Source: Cannabis sativa
Taxonomy: Eukaryota; Streptophyta; Magnoliopsida; Rosales; Cannabaceae
Assembly: GCF_029168945.1 (NCBI RefSeq)
Contig: NC_083604.1
Span: 63,814,211 to 63,878,210, forward strand
Length of the DNA stretch: 64,000 bases
Direction of reading: 5' to 3'
Shown: positions 24,594 through 36,088 of the stretch, in pieces
How the letters are laid out: each line of letters begins with the position of its first letter
Numbering within the stretch: the first letter of the stretch is position 1
Made by a program: the position numbers and the translations under genes
Notes under the pieces: model-generated
Seen by the model: only the letters and a program-made list of their open reading frames with translations
Database searches by the model: none
What the model was told of the DNA's origin: nothing

Positions 24594-26281
24594 CTAAGGG
24601 CCAAAGATAACAAACAAGAAAAAAATAGTAATATGTCCAACAAAAGCAAAGAAAGAAAAAACTGAGTCTCTGTAAAGCTTGACCAAGGTGGACAACTGCT
24701 TTGACATGTTGTGCTGAACTTCCTCCATGGCAGCAAGATGATTGTTCACCAGCTGAACCTCATTCTTGACCTCCTGGATTTCTGTAGCAGCAGAACTCGA
24801 GTTTGGAGCAGCAGCAGCAGCACCAGCTTTAGGCCTCTTTTGAAAAACGCCATCAAAATACTCCAAGGGTTGGAATGTTGTTCCAGTCAGTGAAGGCTCA
24901 AGAGTTTCATGAGATTGGGCCACATTTTTCTGAGAGGACAAAACCTTAAAGATTAAATTTGGAAACACAAGCTTAAATGTTGGCTTTTTACCTCTTCGAA
25001 ATGAGACAATTTGGTTCAAAATATGGGAAGCCAAATCAATGGATGCTCCTGAGGTGATACGATAGAGGAATGAGGCCACATCCCAAGACACCACAGTCTT
25101 GTTTGAGTTTGGAACCCAATTGCTAAGATCAAATCGCATGAGAGATGCATGAGCAAAGGTTAGATGTGTAATGCGAAGACTCTCCCTCGATTTCAGTTCA
25201 GCCCGTGCACCAGTGAGTTCAGTGAGCATCAATTGGCGATCCATAGACATTATGGCATTTGGGACATTCTCTGGCAGTTGCAAGGCTTGAGATATGTCTT
25301 TTTCAGAGAAGGAAAACCAATGTCCTCTAACATACACTTTTCGAAAAAGTCTAGAAGTCTCATCAAGAAAATCATCAGATAAATTAGCATAGAAATCTTT
25401 GACAATATTTGCAATGTACCCTTTGAAACCAGAGAGAGTGTTCTCCCATTGATGGTATTGAATGAACTTAACAATTCCATACACCCTATGAGCATGCAAA
25501 TCATAATTCCTTTCACTCTCAAACTTTCGGGTAGCATACAAATTCCAATCACGCTCATTATCACGATAGTAGAAACAAGGACAATAGGAGAGAGATGTAG
25601 GAATGTTACCAGGAGATGATTCCTTCATTGGTTGCTTGCCTTTGGCAGCAGCAGAAGCCTTGGCTGCTGAAGAGGATCGAGCAGGAGTTATAGCAGATTT
25701 GGTCAAAGGAGGCTCTGGCTCGAGTTCAGTTTCCTCACTGTCTAAGGAAACTCCAATGTCTTCTGGAATCTCCTTCTCAGAATGGAGAGACACGGATTTG
25801 TCCGAGGAATCAACAGAGGGATCCTCCATGGGATCTTCTTCTTCAGAACTCAAGGAAATCGAAGGGGGATTTACCTTTTGTTTCTTGGCTGGAGGCACTG
25901 GCTTGTCACAACTTTGAGATGATCGAAGTTCCTTCTCGACAGAAGCTTGCTGGGCACGAGTGCGAGTGGAAGGACCAGTTGGAGTAGAAGCAACAACTTC
26001 TTTGACTGATGCAGCAGGAGGAGAAACTGCAGCAGGTGGAGGAGATCCCTTTGAAGATGAAGACGATGAGGTCCAAGTTTTGCATGGGCACACAGATTTT
26101 CGAGCCACTTATTTAGGAATTCGTTTGGGCTTCTCAGGCTAAGTTCACGCTGAGGAAGCGATGAATCTCTTGTTTTTGCAGCAGTAGGAGGCACGGTTGA
26201 AGCAACAGGAGGAGGATTCGAGGGGGTTGGATCAGTTTCAACCACCTTTTTAGGATTCCCTAGGTTCTTCGTTCTAACCAT
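24594..26281 (-). pseudogene. Extra 3' ORF of the SIRE element (plant transposon-protein type)
   Basis: A 504-residue open frame (24594-26108) is preceded by an in-phase-lost N-terminus starting at Met 26281 (MVRTKNLGNPKK); a single frameshift near 26080-26105 separates them. The N-terminal third is Ser/Pro/Lys-rich and low in structure (runs such as TWTSSSSSSKGSPPP, acidic SSEEEDPMEDP). The middle, around residues 185-380, is a folded-looking domain with 'RNYDLHAHRVYGIVKFIQYH' and 'VRGHWFSFSEKDISQALQLP'. This resembles the 'putative plant transposon protein' domain often annotated in plant retroelement ORFs. The C-terminus has a possible coiled coil (EIQEVKNEVQLVNNHLAAME) and a hydrophobic tail (SFFAFVGHITIFFLFVIF) that could be a membrane span. 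Its place after pol is that of the env-like ORF of SIRE elements. Role unknown. Confidence 0.65.
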
Positions 26282-26449
26282 GGTGATCTGAATGAGACAA
26301 TGAACAACAAACAAGGAAGAGAGACAAAGAAATAGAATCGGGTAGGTGGTGAGAATAAATGTCAAAAAATTGGTTTGAATAAACATGGGAGAGATGAGCA
26401 AAAAGGAAACCAATTTCAAAATTTTGAGTAACCACCAGCCCATGACCAC

Positions 26450-27598
26450 AAAAGGAAACCGCCCACTCTTGCAAAAATAAAATTTTCTCCTTTCCCTTTT
26501 TTTTTAAAAAATAAAAGGAAACTAGAAAGACCAACATAATTTCCAAAAATATCCCATTTAGGAAAATCTTTCAAGATTAAAGACACATTTCAATACAAGA
26601 GATCAAACTTTAAATGGAAACATATCAAAATAAATCAAGGAAGAATAAATATTGATACTTACCAATTAAGCACAAATTTCCTTAGCCCATGAATCAAGTC
26701 ACCAACGCCTCCCTCTTTTATTATTTTTATTTGTTTAATTTTTAAAGAACCGAAAATAAAATATGTACAATAAATATAAGAAATTCTAAGCCATTTAATC
26801 AAAAATCATTACAAATGACAAAAATACATGTTATGCTTTCAAAAGAGAATAACTAATTAGTATCTCAAGAACAAATCATACTTAATTTATGTTGAGAAAA
26901 AATATGCATATTACTAACAATTGTGAACCAGGATTTTTAATTTATTTTAGAGAGGAGACTTACAAAATTGAACACACTTGTCAGACATAAGTGTGTGCAA
27001 TGAATATAGGATCATTGTCCTTGGCAAGATTTTTTATTTTCGTCTTTTTTAATTTTGATCCCGCAACTGGATGCTATCACACCATACTGAGGGTAGCCCT
27101 TTTTTATGGTAGTGCATCCTCATCATAGTTGCTAATTACAATGTTTCAGCTTACTCAAAAGATGGCTTTCACACCTCAGTATGGGTAGCTCGATTCCAGC
27201 AAGGGGCCTGACAAGCAACTGAAAAAAAAAATCGCTCAACTCTGTATAAGAACATTATTTAATCCCAGACACAAATAAAAGTAACATGAACCTTTTAACT
27301 CAACTTCAAAAAGTATGATAAGAATGAGATCCTAACTAATTATAATCCAAAAGCATAAACATAATTTGTCAAATTAGAATGAAATAAGATTAAATGCTAG
27401 AGAAGAAAAACTTAACAATATTGTACAAAAATATGAACAAGAGAGATTAGACAATGCAAACTCCCAAAGACTTTCTGAGGGAATCAAAGCGACTTGAGTT
27501 TAGGGCCTTGGTGAAAATATCAGCTAATTGTTTTTCTGTATCAACATATTCTAATTGCAAAGATTTATTTTCAACAAGTTCCCTGATAAAGTGATGTC
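26450..27598 (-). other. SIRE spacer between pol and the extra ORF
   Basis: Non-coding in all frames. It holds short repeated blocks ('cacaccatactgagggtagc' near 27077 and 'cacacctcagtatgggtagc' near 27170, which are inverted relative to each other and could fold). It would be the leader of any subgenomic RNA for the extra ORF. Confidence 0.5.
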
Positions 27599-29029
27599 TT
27601 AAATCAATGTGCTTTGTTCTAGAATGTTGAACAGGATTTTTGGAAACATTATGGTACTAGTATTATCACAAAAGATAGTTAAAACACCCAATTCAAATCC
27701 ATAATCAATCAACATTTGTTTTAACCATAACCATTGAGTACAACAACTACCAGCAGCAATGTACTCAGCTTCAACTGTGGACAATGAAATAGAATTTTGT
27801 TTCTTACTATGCCAAGATACTAAATTATTTCCAAGAAAGAAACAACCTCCACTTGTACTCTTTCGATCATCAGCATTGCCAGCCCAATCTGCATCACTAA
27901 AACAAGCTAGGTTAGAATTAGTATCTTTAGAATACCAAATTCCATAATCAAGAGTACTATTAACATATCAAATAATCCTTTTTACAGCAGATACATGAGA
28001 TTCCATAGGATTACTTTGATATCTAGCATAAATACCCACACTATAACAAATATCTGGACGACTAGCAGTTAAATACAATAGACTTCCAATCATACTATGA
28101 TACAGAGTAGTGTCTACCTTCACTCCATTCTCATCTTTGATTAATTTCAAAGTGGTGCTCATTGGAGTACTTACCTGCTTAGCCGACTCAAGACCAAACT
28201 TCTTGACAAGGTTCTTAGCATACTTACTTTGAGATACAAATGTACCTCCTTCCATTTGTCTAACTTGTAGACCCAAAAAGAAAGTAAGCTCACCAACCAT
28301 GCTCATTTCAAATTCACTTTTCATTTGATCAACAAAAACCTGCACTTCATGGTTAGATGTAGAACCAAAAACTATATCATCAACATAAATTTGAGCAATG
28401 ATAAAATCAAATTTTATATGCTTGATGAAAAGAGTTTTATCCAGACTACCTCTTTGATAATCATGAGAAAGTAAAAATTGAGTTAACCTTTCATACCAAG
28501 CACGAGGTGCTTGTTTCAGACCATACAAAGCTTTTTCAAGCTTGTACACATGGTCAGGAAATTGAGGATCTACGAATCCTTTTGGTTGCTCAACATAAAT
28601 TTTCTCACTCAAAATACCATTTAGGAAGGCAGATTTTACATCCATTTGAAACAATTTAATATCCAAAATACAAGCAATACACAAAAGTAAACGAATTGAT
28701 TCTAATCTTGCAACAGGAGCAAAAGTTTCATCAAAATCAATACCTTCTACCTGTGTGTATCCTTGTGCCACCAATCGGGCCTTGTTTCTCACAATTGTAC
28801 CGAACTCATCACTTTTATTTTTAAAGATCCACTTTGTTCCAATTATATTGATACCTTTTGGTCTTCGAACCAAAATCCAAACCTTGTTGCGAACAAATTG
28901 GTTGAGTTCCTCTTGCATTGCATTGAGCCATTCTTCAAAAGTCATGGCTTCCTTCACATTTTTCGGTTCATATTGAGAAACAAAACAAAGAAAGCTAATC
29001 AAATTAACATACCTTCTTCGGGTTACCAT
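27599..29029 (-). pseudogene. SIRE reverse transcriptase and RNase H
   Basis: RT is open over 27968-29029 (353 residues) with 'RLVAQGYTQVEGIDFDETFAPVA' (core GYTQVEGIDFDETFAPV), catalytic Asp in FQMDVKSAFLNG (residue 130) and the YVDDIVF box (Asp217, Asp218), 'KALYGLKQAPRAWY' between them. A stop codon replaces a residue right after VKRII at 27968. The RNase H part follows in the same strand (27599-27947) with 'STVEAEYIAAGSCCTQ' and 'CDNTSTI', then degenerates. The enzyme would make cDNA of the element in virus-like particles; the stop separates RT from RNase H here. Confidence 0.88.
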
Positions 29030-29098
29030 GCTTTCTTCAGGATTTCCAAGAATGAGATCTTTTGGAAGATTCAGTTTAACTCTGGTGCTTGGTTCCTT

Positions 29099-29347
29099 CT
29101 AAATAGAATCAGTGATGATGTTTGGATGAGTTGAGATAGAAAGTTCTGGTTCTCCAGTCTCAGTTGCAACAACAGATTCGTCATTTGCATCATCAGAATT
29201 GGGTTCTGCTACATCAGAATCTACTTTTGCTGCTTCTGGAGGAGTAACCATAAAACTATCTATCTTGGCACTAGTGGAAAATTCTGAAAAATCTTTAAAA
29301 TCATCAACAACCACATTAGCTGATTCCAAAACAGTTTGAGTTCTCAT
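29099..29347 (-). pseudogene. SIRE integrase-RT linker
   Basis: An acidic, Ser/Asp/Glu-rich stretch (82 residues) in the usual place between the integrase C-terminus and RT. It is separated from both by stops or shifts. No domain. Confidence 0.5.
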
Positions 29348-29431
29348 GTTGTAAACACGATAAGCTCTACTGTTTAAGGAATATCCAATAAAAATACCAA
29401 CATCACTTTTAGCATCAAATTTGCCTATATG

Positions 29432-30329
29432 CTAACGATCTCTAGAAACATAGCACACACATCCAAAAACATGAAAATGACTTACATTGGGACGTTTACC
29501 TTTCCAGATTTCATAAGATGTTTTTGAGGTACCTAGACGAATAAACACTCTGTTTATTATATAGCAAGTTGTATTAATAGCTTCAGCCCATAATCGCTTT
29601 GTCAACTTCTTGCTATTTAACATCACTCTTGCCATTTCCTGCAATGTTCGGTTCTTCCTCTCAACAACTCCATTTTGTTGAGGAATTTTGGGAGCTGAAA
29701 ATTCATGAGTTATACCTGTAGACTTACAAAAATCATCATACACAGAATTATCAAACTCCTTACCATGATCACTCCGAATTCGAACAATTTTCCCAATATT
29801 ACAACCTTTTTCAACTCTTAATCTCAAACAAAGAGTTTTAAAGGCATCAAAAGTGTCAGACTTTTCTCTTAAAAAATCTACCCAAGTGAAACGAGAGAAA
29901 TCATCAACACAGACAAAAATATATCGTTTACCATTTAAACTTTCAACTTGAATTGGACCCATAAGATCCATGTGAAGCAATTCCAATACTTTTAAGGTAT
30001 TGATATCAGACACAGGTTTGTGAGTGATTTTTAATTGCTTACCAAGTTGACATGGCTCACACTTACCAGCACTTTCTTTACCAAGCTTTGGTAGTCCTCG
30101 AACAATACCTGCATTTGACAATTTTTTTCAGATTTTTATAATTAATATGCCCAAGCTTGGCATGCCACAAATCCGTGGTGTTGTTGATGGTTGAATGACA
30201 AGTAAACACAGGAGTTAGGGTATAACAATTATCATTGGATCGAAATCCTTGCAAGATATATTGATTATCATCATTAAGTACGTACATAACAATGATCTCT
30301 GTCAAATGAGACAGTATACCCTTGGTCAC
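29432..30329 (-). pseudogene. SIRE integrase
   Basis: The pre-integrase zinc region is split between 30078-30329 (LWHAKLGHINYKNL, two His) and the following frame (KCEPCQLGK, two Cys). The core is open at 29432-30121: Asp52 in HMDLMGP, Asp118 in IRSDHGKEF and Glu154 in VVERKNRT give D-X65-D-X35-E, all three catalytic residues kept. One frameshift near 30100 breaks the zinc finger. Integrase would insert the cDNA with a 5-bp duplication. Confidence 0.88.
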
Positions 30330-30915
30330 AAATTTGACTAATGCTAAGTAAATTAGCCCTTAGTCCTTTAACTAACATCACATTTTTCAATCTAGGTAAC
30401 CCTTCAAAATTGAGAGTTCCCATGCCAATGACTTTTCCATCTAAGCCATTACCAAAAGTGACTTCTCCACATTGCATAGGCCGAATGTTAGTCAAAAAAT
30501 CCTTGTCACCTGTCATATGTCTAGAGCAACCACTACCAAAATACCACATTTGAGATGCAGCACTTTTATTAGAAAAACCAGCTAGACAATTTTTCTTAAC
30601 CCATATTTGTTTCAAACCTTTATGTTTCTTTTGAGATTTTTCTAAATTATCAAAATAATTTGTTTTAAACATATTTTTCAACGTGAAACATTTAGGTCTG
30701 ATATGTCCTTTTCTACCACAAAAATGACAAGTAGGAACAAATCTTTTTACCTGAGATCTTACTCTTTTGGTAAATCCTGGAGATTTTCCGGCAGCAGAAA
30801 CCGCTTTTGCTACGACAGGTTGTGAGACTGTTGCAGCAGACTTCACATTTGTAGCCTCCAAAAGATTCGTTGGAACACTAGATCTTACAAACTTCGTGAT
30901 TCCAAAACTTTCCAT
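30274..30915 (-). pseudogene. SIRE gag C-terminus and protease, active-site Asp lost
   Basis: The 213-residue frame has a CCHC knuckle (CHFCGRKGHIRPKC) followed by the aspartic protease region. The active-site motif reads WYFGSGCSRHMTG, where copia proteases have D-S-G; the Asp is replaced by Gly. The protease flap region (MGTLNFEGLPRLKNVMLV) and 'GLRANLLSISQICDQGY' follow. The substitution would abolish proteolysis even if the frame were repaired. Confidence 0.85.
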
Positions 30916-30957
30916 ACCATTTGATCCAATGCCAGCAAAACCTCTTTGACCTGCATT

Positions 30958-32143
30958 CTAAGCTTTTTCAAAAATAGAAGATCCAGGGTTAAGCATTTGA
31001 ACATTTTTCTTAAAATTTTCAAGTTTCTTCTTTAAGAGAGTGATTTTTTCATCTTTAACACAAAAATGTGTCTCATAATCTTTTATTTTTAATTCACACA
31101 TTTCAATTTGATGAGATAGTTTTTTATTCAATTTAACCAACTCTCTATTTTCAGTAGTAACCTGAATTCATTTTTCATACATGACTTTGTATGATTCAGC
31201 AAGAGACTCTTCACAGATCTCAGAATCATCAGAATCTGATTCTTCTTGTTTAGTGGTATTATCAAAACATACCAATCTAGCTTTCACCTGTGAATCACAC
31301 AACACATTAGTCATAACAGAAGTTAGGGCAACATTCTCAGAATTATCTTCATCACTCTCGGTCTCATCATCACTCCAAGTGACATTGAAACTTTTCTTAT
31401 TCTTTTTCAAAGTGTTTGCACACTCAAATTGAATATGCCCAAAACCTTCACATTCTCTGCACTGAATTCCCTTTTTGTTAGAAACAGATGGTTTAATAGG
31501 AGTATTACCCTTTGAAAATTTTGAGATATTCTTTTTATTTCCCATCTTTTTCATATATATATTTCTGAAAATTCTTTGTTAATAAAGCAATTTCATCATC
31601 ACATTCACTATCAGAATTTTCATTATCACCAACTTTTAAAGCGATACTTTTACCTTTATCAGCAATAGATTTTGGTTTGTCATTTTGTTTGATTTGTTGA
31701 TTTAATTCAAAAGTACGCAAGGAACCCATTAATTCTTCCACCTTCATTGTGCTAAAATCTTTAGCTTCCTCCATTGCCAAAAGCTTAGTATCGAACCTCT
31801 CTGAGAGAACTCTAACAATTTTTCTCACAAGAACAGAATCATCAAGTTTTTCACCAAGAGCAAAATATTCATTAGCAATATCAAATAATTTTTAATAGAA
31901 TTCAGTTAAGGTTTCATAATCTGACATCCTAAGCTCATCAAATTTAGTTTGAAGCATAATAAATCTAGAACGCTTACCATTAGAAGTTCCCTCAAACTGA
32001 GTTTGAAGGATCTCCCAAGCTTCCTTAGCGGAAACACAAGATGATATAAGTTTAATATAACCTTCACCTACACCATTAAATATAGCATGCAAAGTTTTGC
32101 TATTGTAGGCAGAAAGTTTATCATCTTCAATAGACCATTCCAA
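30958..32143 (-). pseudogene. SIRE gag, fragmented
   Basis: Pieces lie in order: 31892-32143 (capsid-like UBN2 text with 'KEAWEILQTQFEGT'), 31535-31828 ('EERFDTK'-type text, 'VEELMGSLRTFE'), 31168-31554 (knuckle CRECEGFGHIQFEC, then acidic DDETESDEDNSE) and 30958-31140 (coiled-coil-like). Stops near 31890 and 31155 and a shift near 31540 separate them. Gag would form the particle shell. Confidence 0.82.
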
Positions 32144-32381
32144 TTCAGATTTTATAGTAGTATTACCTAAGGAATCTGTCTAAACTGGAGGAGACCAACC
32201 TGATAGGACCATTCTCCAAGCTCTATCATCTTGAGATTTGATGAAGGCCCTCATTCTAACTTTTCAATAAGGATAGTTAGAATCATTAAGTAATGGTGGT
32301 CTAGAAATCGAACTTCCTTCTGCAAAAAATGATATTTTAACACAAAAATGTTATAGGACCACACTAAGAGTTTAGTGTCCC

Positions 32382-32392
32382 GCTCTGATACC
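32382..32392 (-). promoter_or_regulatory. SIRE primer binding site
   Basis: On the minus strand CGGTATCAGAGCG lies two or three bases after the LTR end. It is close to TGGTATCAGAGC, the complement of the 3' end of initiator tRNA-Met. Confidence 0.8.
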
Positions 32393-32395
32393 GAT

Positions 32396-33544
32396 TGAAA
32401 AATCGTGCTTTTGCAAATGTCAATTATATATACGAAAATATAAAACTATATGCGTCTGCAGAAGCAGAAAGTAATTCTGTTACTGCAGAAACTAGTTTTG
32501 TAGTGACAAAACAGAACAGGCATAATATAAAAATATTTGCAGAAAGATAAATAACTTGACACAAGAGATTTATACGTGGTATCAGTGTTCTCCCGAACAC
32601 TCCTAGTCCACGGGGCCACGCCCAGAGAATGAAATCAATTAATAAAGTATCAAAATTACAAAGACAATTGACTTAAACAAGTTTAGACTCCCTCTAAAGT
32701 ATTGCCGCAATCCTTTGTAATCCACTTTATGAATCTGACTTCTGAAACACCTTCAAGCCTGAACTCCCTTCGTCTTTGAAGTGTGAGTGCTTACTTCCTC
32801 CAGAAGTAAGGGTTCAACAAGTCTTCTCCCGAAGACCAAGTGCTTACTTTCTCCCGAAGTAAGGCTTTATCAAGTCTTTTCCCGAAGACTAATCTCTTGT
32901 TCAATCAAGTCGTTCTTCACAAACTCTAGGACAGAGTAAGAACAGAAATAAACTACTAGAACCTAGATGAACAACTAGGCTCTCACAAAATAAAGAAACT
33001 CTCTTCTCTCAAATAAAATAAGTGCAAAAAATGAATAATGGAAGAGCTAATTCGAAGGGCTGCTCTCTAGGCTCTATTTATAGAACATAGAAACCTTAGA
33101 GACAGTCACATGATCGAATCTACAGCTGTACAAAAACTTTCCTAAGAAAACACGATCTGCAGCATCAGATTCGGATGCTGACGCAGCAGATCAGACCAAA
33201 AATGGGAAACTTGCTATAATCGGGTCCGATCCTCTATCAATACTTGATTCTTGTCAAAAACAGATTAGATATTCTGATTGTATCAAGATATAATCGAAAT
33301 CAATAAGGAAAAGGAAATAATCAAAGTTTCCCTAAAAAAGACAACTTTCCATAAGAGAATTGCTTCTCTTACAAGAAGTTTCCAAACAAAGGAAAGTCCA
33401 GCTGAAAAGTGTAACTTTCCTAACAAGGAAAAGAGCAACTCAAAATTTAAAACACAAGGTAAGAAATCGGGTATGTATGCAAAAGAATCTTACCATAAAA
33501 GAAAAAATATTTTGTCAACTAACTTGCCAAAAAAGGACTTTACA
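32396..33544 (-). mobile_element. SIRE 5' LTR, complete
   Basis: 1,149 bp, running on the minus strand from TGTAAAGTCC to ATTTTTCA. A TATA-like box CTATAAATAG (minus strand) lies at 33074-33083. Downstream are Pro/Ser-like repeats 'ctcccgaag' (plus text around 32820-32890). ORFs here that also appear in the other LTR are not genes. Confidence 0.88.
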
Positions 33545-34352
33545 AAATAGAACAAATTTATTAAGATGCTTTCATGTTTCGAATCCCCTTGCCTCTTTTT
33601 TTCTATGTGTATCTACATTTTATTTATTAAGAAAAATGTAGTGGCATAAGTACTTAAAGTTTAAAGTTTGTAAATGTCATAAACCTAATGTTTATTTTTA
33701 GCACCATAAATACTCAATGTTTGTAAAATTATAATTTTTCTCTAATTTCGTCAGTACTGTCTCTATGTTAATATATCGTTACAAATAAATATTAGTTTTA
33801 TGCCGCTTACAAACTTAAAACTTTGGATACTTATGTGACTATCTACCCTATATATTAATATACAATTGTTGCTTTTATATATATATAGTAGTTAAATAAA
33901 ACAAATTTGTTGAGTTGCTTTCATGTTTCGAATTCGGCCCCTTGCTCTTTTATTTTTCTATGTGTATCTATATTTTGTTTATTAAGAAAAATGTAGAGGC
34001 ATAAGTACTAAAGTTTTAAGTTTGAAAGTGACATAAATTTAATATTTATTTTTCGCAGCATAAGTACTCAATATTTGTAAAACTGTAATTTTTCTTTAAT
34101 TCGGTACTGACTTTGTGTTAATACACCGTTAAAAATAAATATTAACTTTATGCCGCTTACAAACTTAAAACTTTAGGTGCTTATGCCACTATTTACCTAA
34201 TATATTAATATACAATTGTTGCTTTCATATATATAGTAGTTAAATAGAACAAATTTGTTGAGATTCTTTCATGTTTCGAATCCCTTTGTCCTTTTTTTTA
34301 TGTGTATCTACATTTCATTTATTCAGAAAAACTAAGGAAGTATAAGGTTCAA
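33545..34352. repeat. 348-bp tandem repeat, 2.3 copies
   Basis: Units start with AAATA(G/A)AACAAATTT at 33545, 33894 and 34242, periods 349 and 348. The third unit fades near 34352. The first unit directly abuts the SIRE LTR end. No coding potential. Confidence 0.92.
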
Positions 34353-34382
34353 AATAGATTTGAACTTATGGCTACTAAAATA

Positions 34383-34944
34383 TACTACAAAAAATCTTAC
34401 TTTTAGTCATAACAAAACTTGTGACTTAAAGTAAAATAGTTGTGATTAATTACAAATTATCATTCCGATGTTGTGACTAAAAAGTCTGTGGCTAAAAGTA
34501 TTTGTCACAAAAATCATAAATTGTTGTGACCAAATGTGTTTTTAGTCACAATACTTGTTGTGACTAAAACTAAATTAGTGACAACTTGTGTCTAAATACT
34601 ATGTAACTTTTTGTTGTGACTAAAAGTCACATTTAGTCACAAAAAATTTATGTTGTGATTAAAAAGTTGTCACTAAGGGCTCGTTTCGAACGTCGTATTA
34701 GGTCGTATTCTATTGTATTATATTATATTGAATTAGATTATACATCATATTTTTATATAATACTATGTTAAACTTTTATTTATACTAAAATATTATATAT
34801 ATTTAAGTGCTCATAAAATTTAACACCACATATAGTTTTACATAAAAATATTACATAAAATACAATTTAATATAATACTATACAATACAATACGGTGTAA
34901 TATGGCATATCAAATGAACCCTAAAAGTAGCTTATTTTGTAGTG
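34383..34944. mobile_element. CACTA-like MITE with nested PIF MITE, TSD ATA
   Basis: Ends are TACTACAAAAAATCTTACTT and (reverse complement) CACTACAAAATAAGCTACTT, flanked by ATA at 34380-34382 and 34945-34947. The interior has many TTTTAGTCACAA/TTGTGACTAAA motifs, as in 15195-15538. It is 314 bp without the PIF insertion. Confidence 0.85.
34677..34921. mobile_element. PIF/Harbinger-type MITE, TSD TAA
   Basis: The 245-bp element has ends GGGCTCGTTTCGAACGTCGT and (reverse complement) GGGTTCATTTGATATGCCAT and TAA on both sides (34674-34676, 34922-34924). It lies inside the CACTA-like MITE; excising it restores 'gtcactaaaagtag', as in the sister MITE. Confidence 0.88.
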
Positions 34945-34947
34945 ATA

Positions 34948-35743
34948 GGAGGATCGATGTTGCTAAATCACCATTCCACTTATAGCTTGTAAATTATTAT
35001 TTTGAATTATAATAAATGTATAACTAAGCCCACGTCTCTAAAATTAAATCTTGAGTCTGCCACTGTATATAATAATTAAAATATTTTAAATATTAATTTA
35101 CGAATAAGTTTAGATAGATCAATATATATATATTTTCAATAAAAATATTCTTTTTCAATCAATTTTTTTAACATAAATATATATATTATTTCTGTTTTAA
35201 TAAAATTGACCACAATATTGGTTTTATATATATGATAAATTTTTTTATTTTTTTTCAAAAAAAAAAAATATTTTAAGAAGTAAATAATATTTTCATTTTA
35301 AAGTTTTGTTGCCAACATCTGAAAAATTAGACTATTTGGGTAACACTGAATTCATCAATCACCTATAGCATAAAAAAATATACTACGTGGAGGAAAAAAA
35401 AATAAAGAAAAGAGTGTTCAATTTATCTATAGCTACAAGTATAATACCAACAATTGTTTTGAGATTTTTTTCAAAAGATTACTATCACTAAATTTTCTAA
35501 ATATGTGATACAACTTTATTTGAGAAGAGATCTTGATTCAGCTCATTATCACATAATTATATAACAACCTATCACGCAAACATTCCATTAAAAGATATTC
35601 ATATATGAAACAAGAGTACTACATATTTAAAATGACCAATACCAAATGGTGTGTCTATACGTAATTTAAGAAACACACCATTAAATCATTTATTACTATA
35701 TATTTAAATAGTACATACGTAGTAGCATTACTTAAAAAATTTA
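34948..35743. other. Intergenic, 3' side of small gene 3
   Basis: AT-rich sequence with no ORF or repeat that I can name. The transcript end of the gene at 35744 would fall in its right part. Confidence 0.5.
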
Positions 35744-36001
35744 TTAGGCAATGGACTTTGCCCATCCCTTCATGATCTTTATATTCCACTCCTCATTATT
35801 GATTGCAACCACATTATTACTCTTGTTCATTAATAGAGTTTCTCTCTTGGCAGCTTCAATAATATTTTCAAAACTTTCTTCATCATCGGCAAGAAGATAA
35901 AGTGGAGGCGGCGGCGGCGGTTGATCTCGCTGGCCGTCTTCAATATGGATGCAACATTCTCCCCAATCCATGCCCGCCATCGCCAAAGCTTCAATTGACA
36001 T
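35744..36001 (-). CDS. Small protein, three-member local family (copy 3)
   Basis: An 85-residue frame on the minus strand. It opens with MSIEALAMAGMDWGE, almost the same as copy 1 (MSIDALAMAGVDYRE), continues with an acidic patch, a run of six prolines and LYLLADDEESF (34-44; copy 2 has HLLLADEDEE), a basic/amphipathic middle and the C-terminal MKGWAKSIA (77-85), which corresponds to REWAKAV in copy 1. It is the shortest and cleanest version and may represent the core family architecture: N-motif, PPP-LLAD box, C-terminal Trp helix. A TATAAATA box lies 80 bp upstream on the same strand. No signal peptide or membrane span. No known domain recognised; function unknown. Confidence 0.72.
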   Translation of the reverse strand: MSIEALAMAGMDWGECCIHIEDGQRDQPPPPPPLYLLADDEESFENIIEAAKRETLLMNKSNNVVAINNEEWNIKIMKGWAKSIA

Positions 36002-36080
36002 CGAATATATTATATAGTAAATTTGTTATCTCATAACGTAAATTATTATAATAATTTGTGAAATATTTATGCAAGTGAAT

Positions 36081-36088
36081 TATTTATA
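36081..36088 (-). promoter_or_regulatory. TATA box of small gene 3
   Basis: On the minus strand the sequence is TATAAATA, 80 bp before the ATG. Leader length would be about 50 bases. Confidence 0.6.

Larger units (their letters stand above)
23760..33544 (-). mobile_element. SIRE-like Ty1/copia retrotransposon, decayed
   Basis: From right to left: 5' LTR (32396-33544), PBS, gag, protease, integrase, RT, RNase H, spacer, an additional long ORF, PPT, and a truncated 3' LTR (23760-24336). The copia order PR-INT-RT-RH, the motif YVDDIVFGSTS in RT and the extra ORF downstream of pol fit the SIRE (Maximus) lineage. The coding region is broken by several stops and frameshifts. The 3' LTR lacks the 571 bases nearest its outer end, so no target duplication can be checked. 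Confidence 0.88.
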
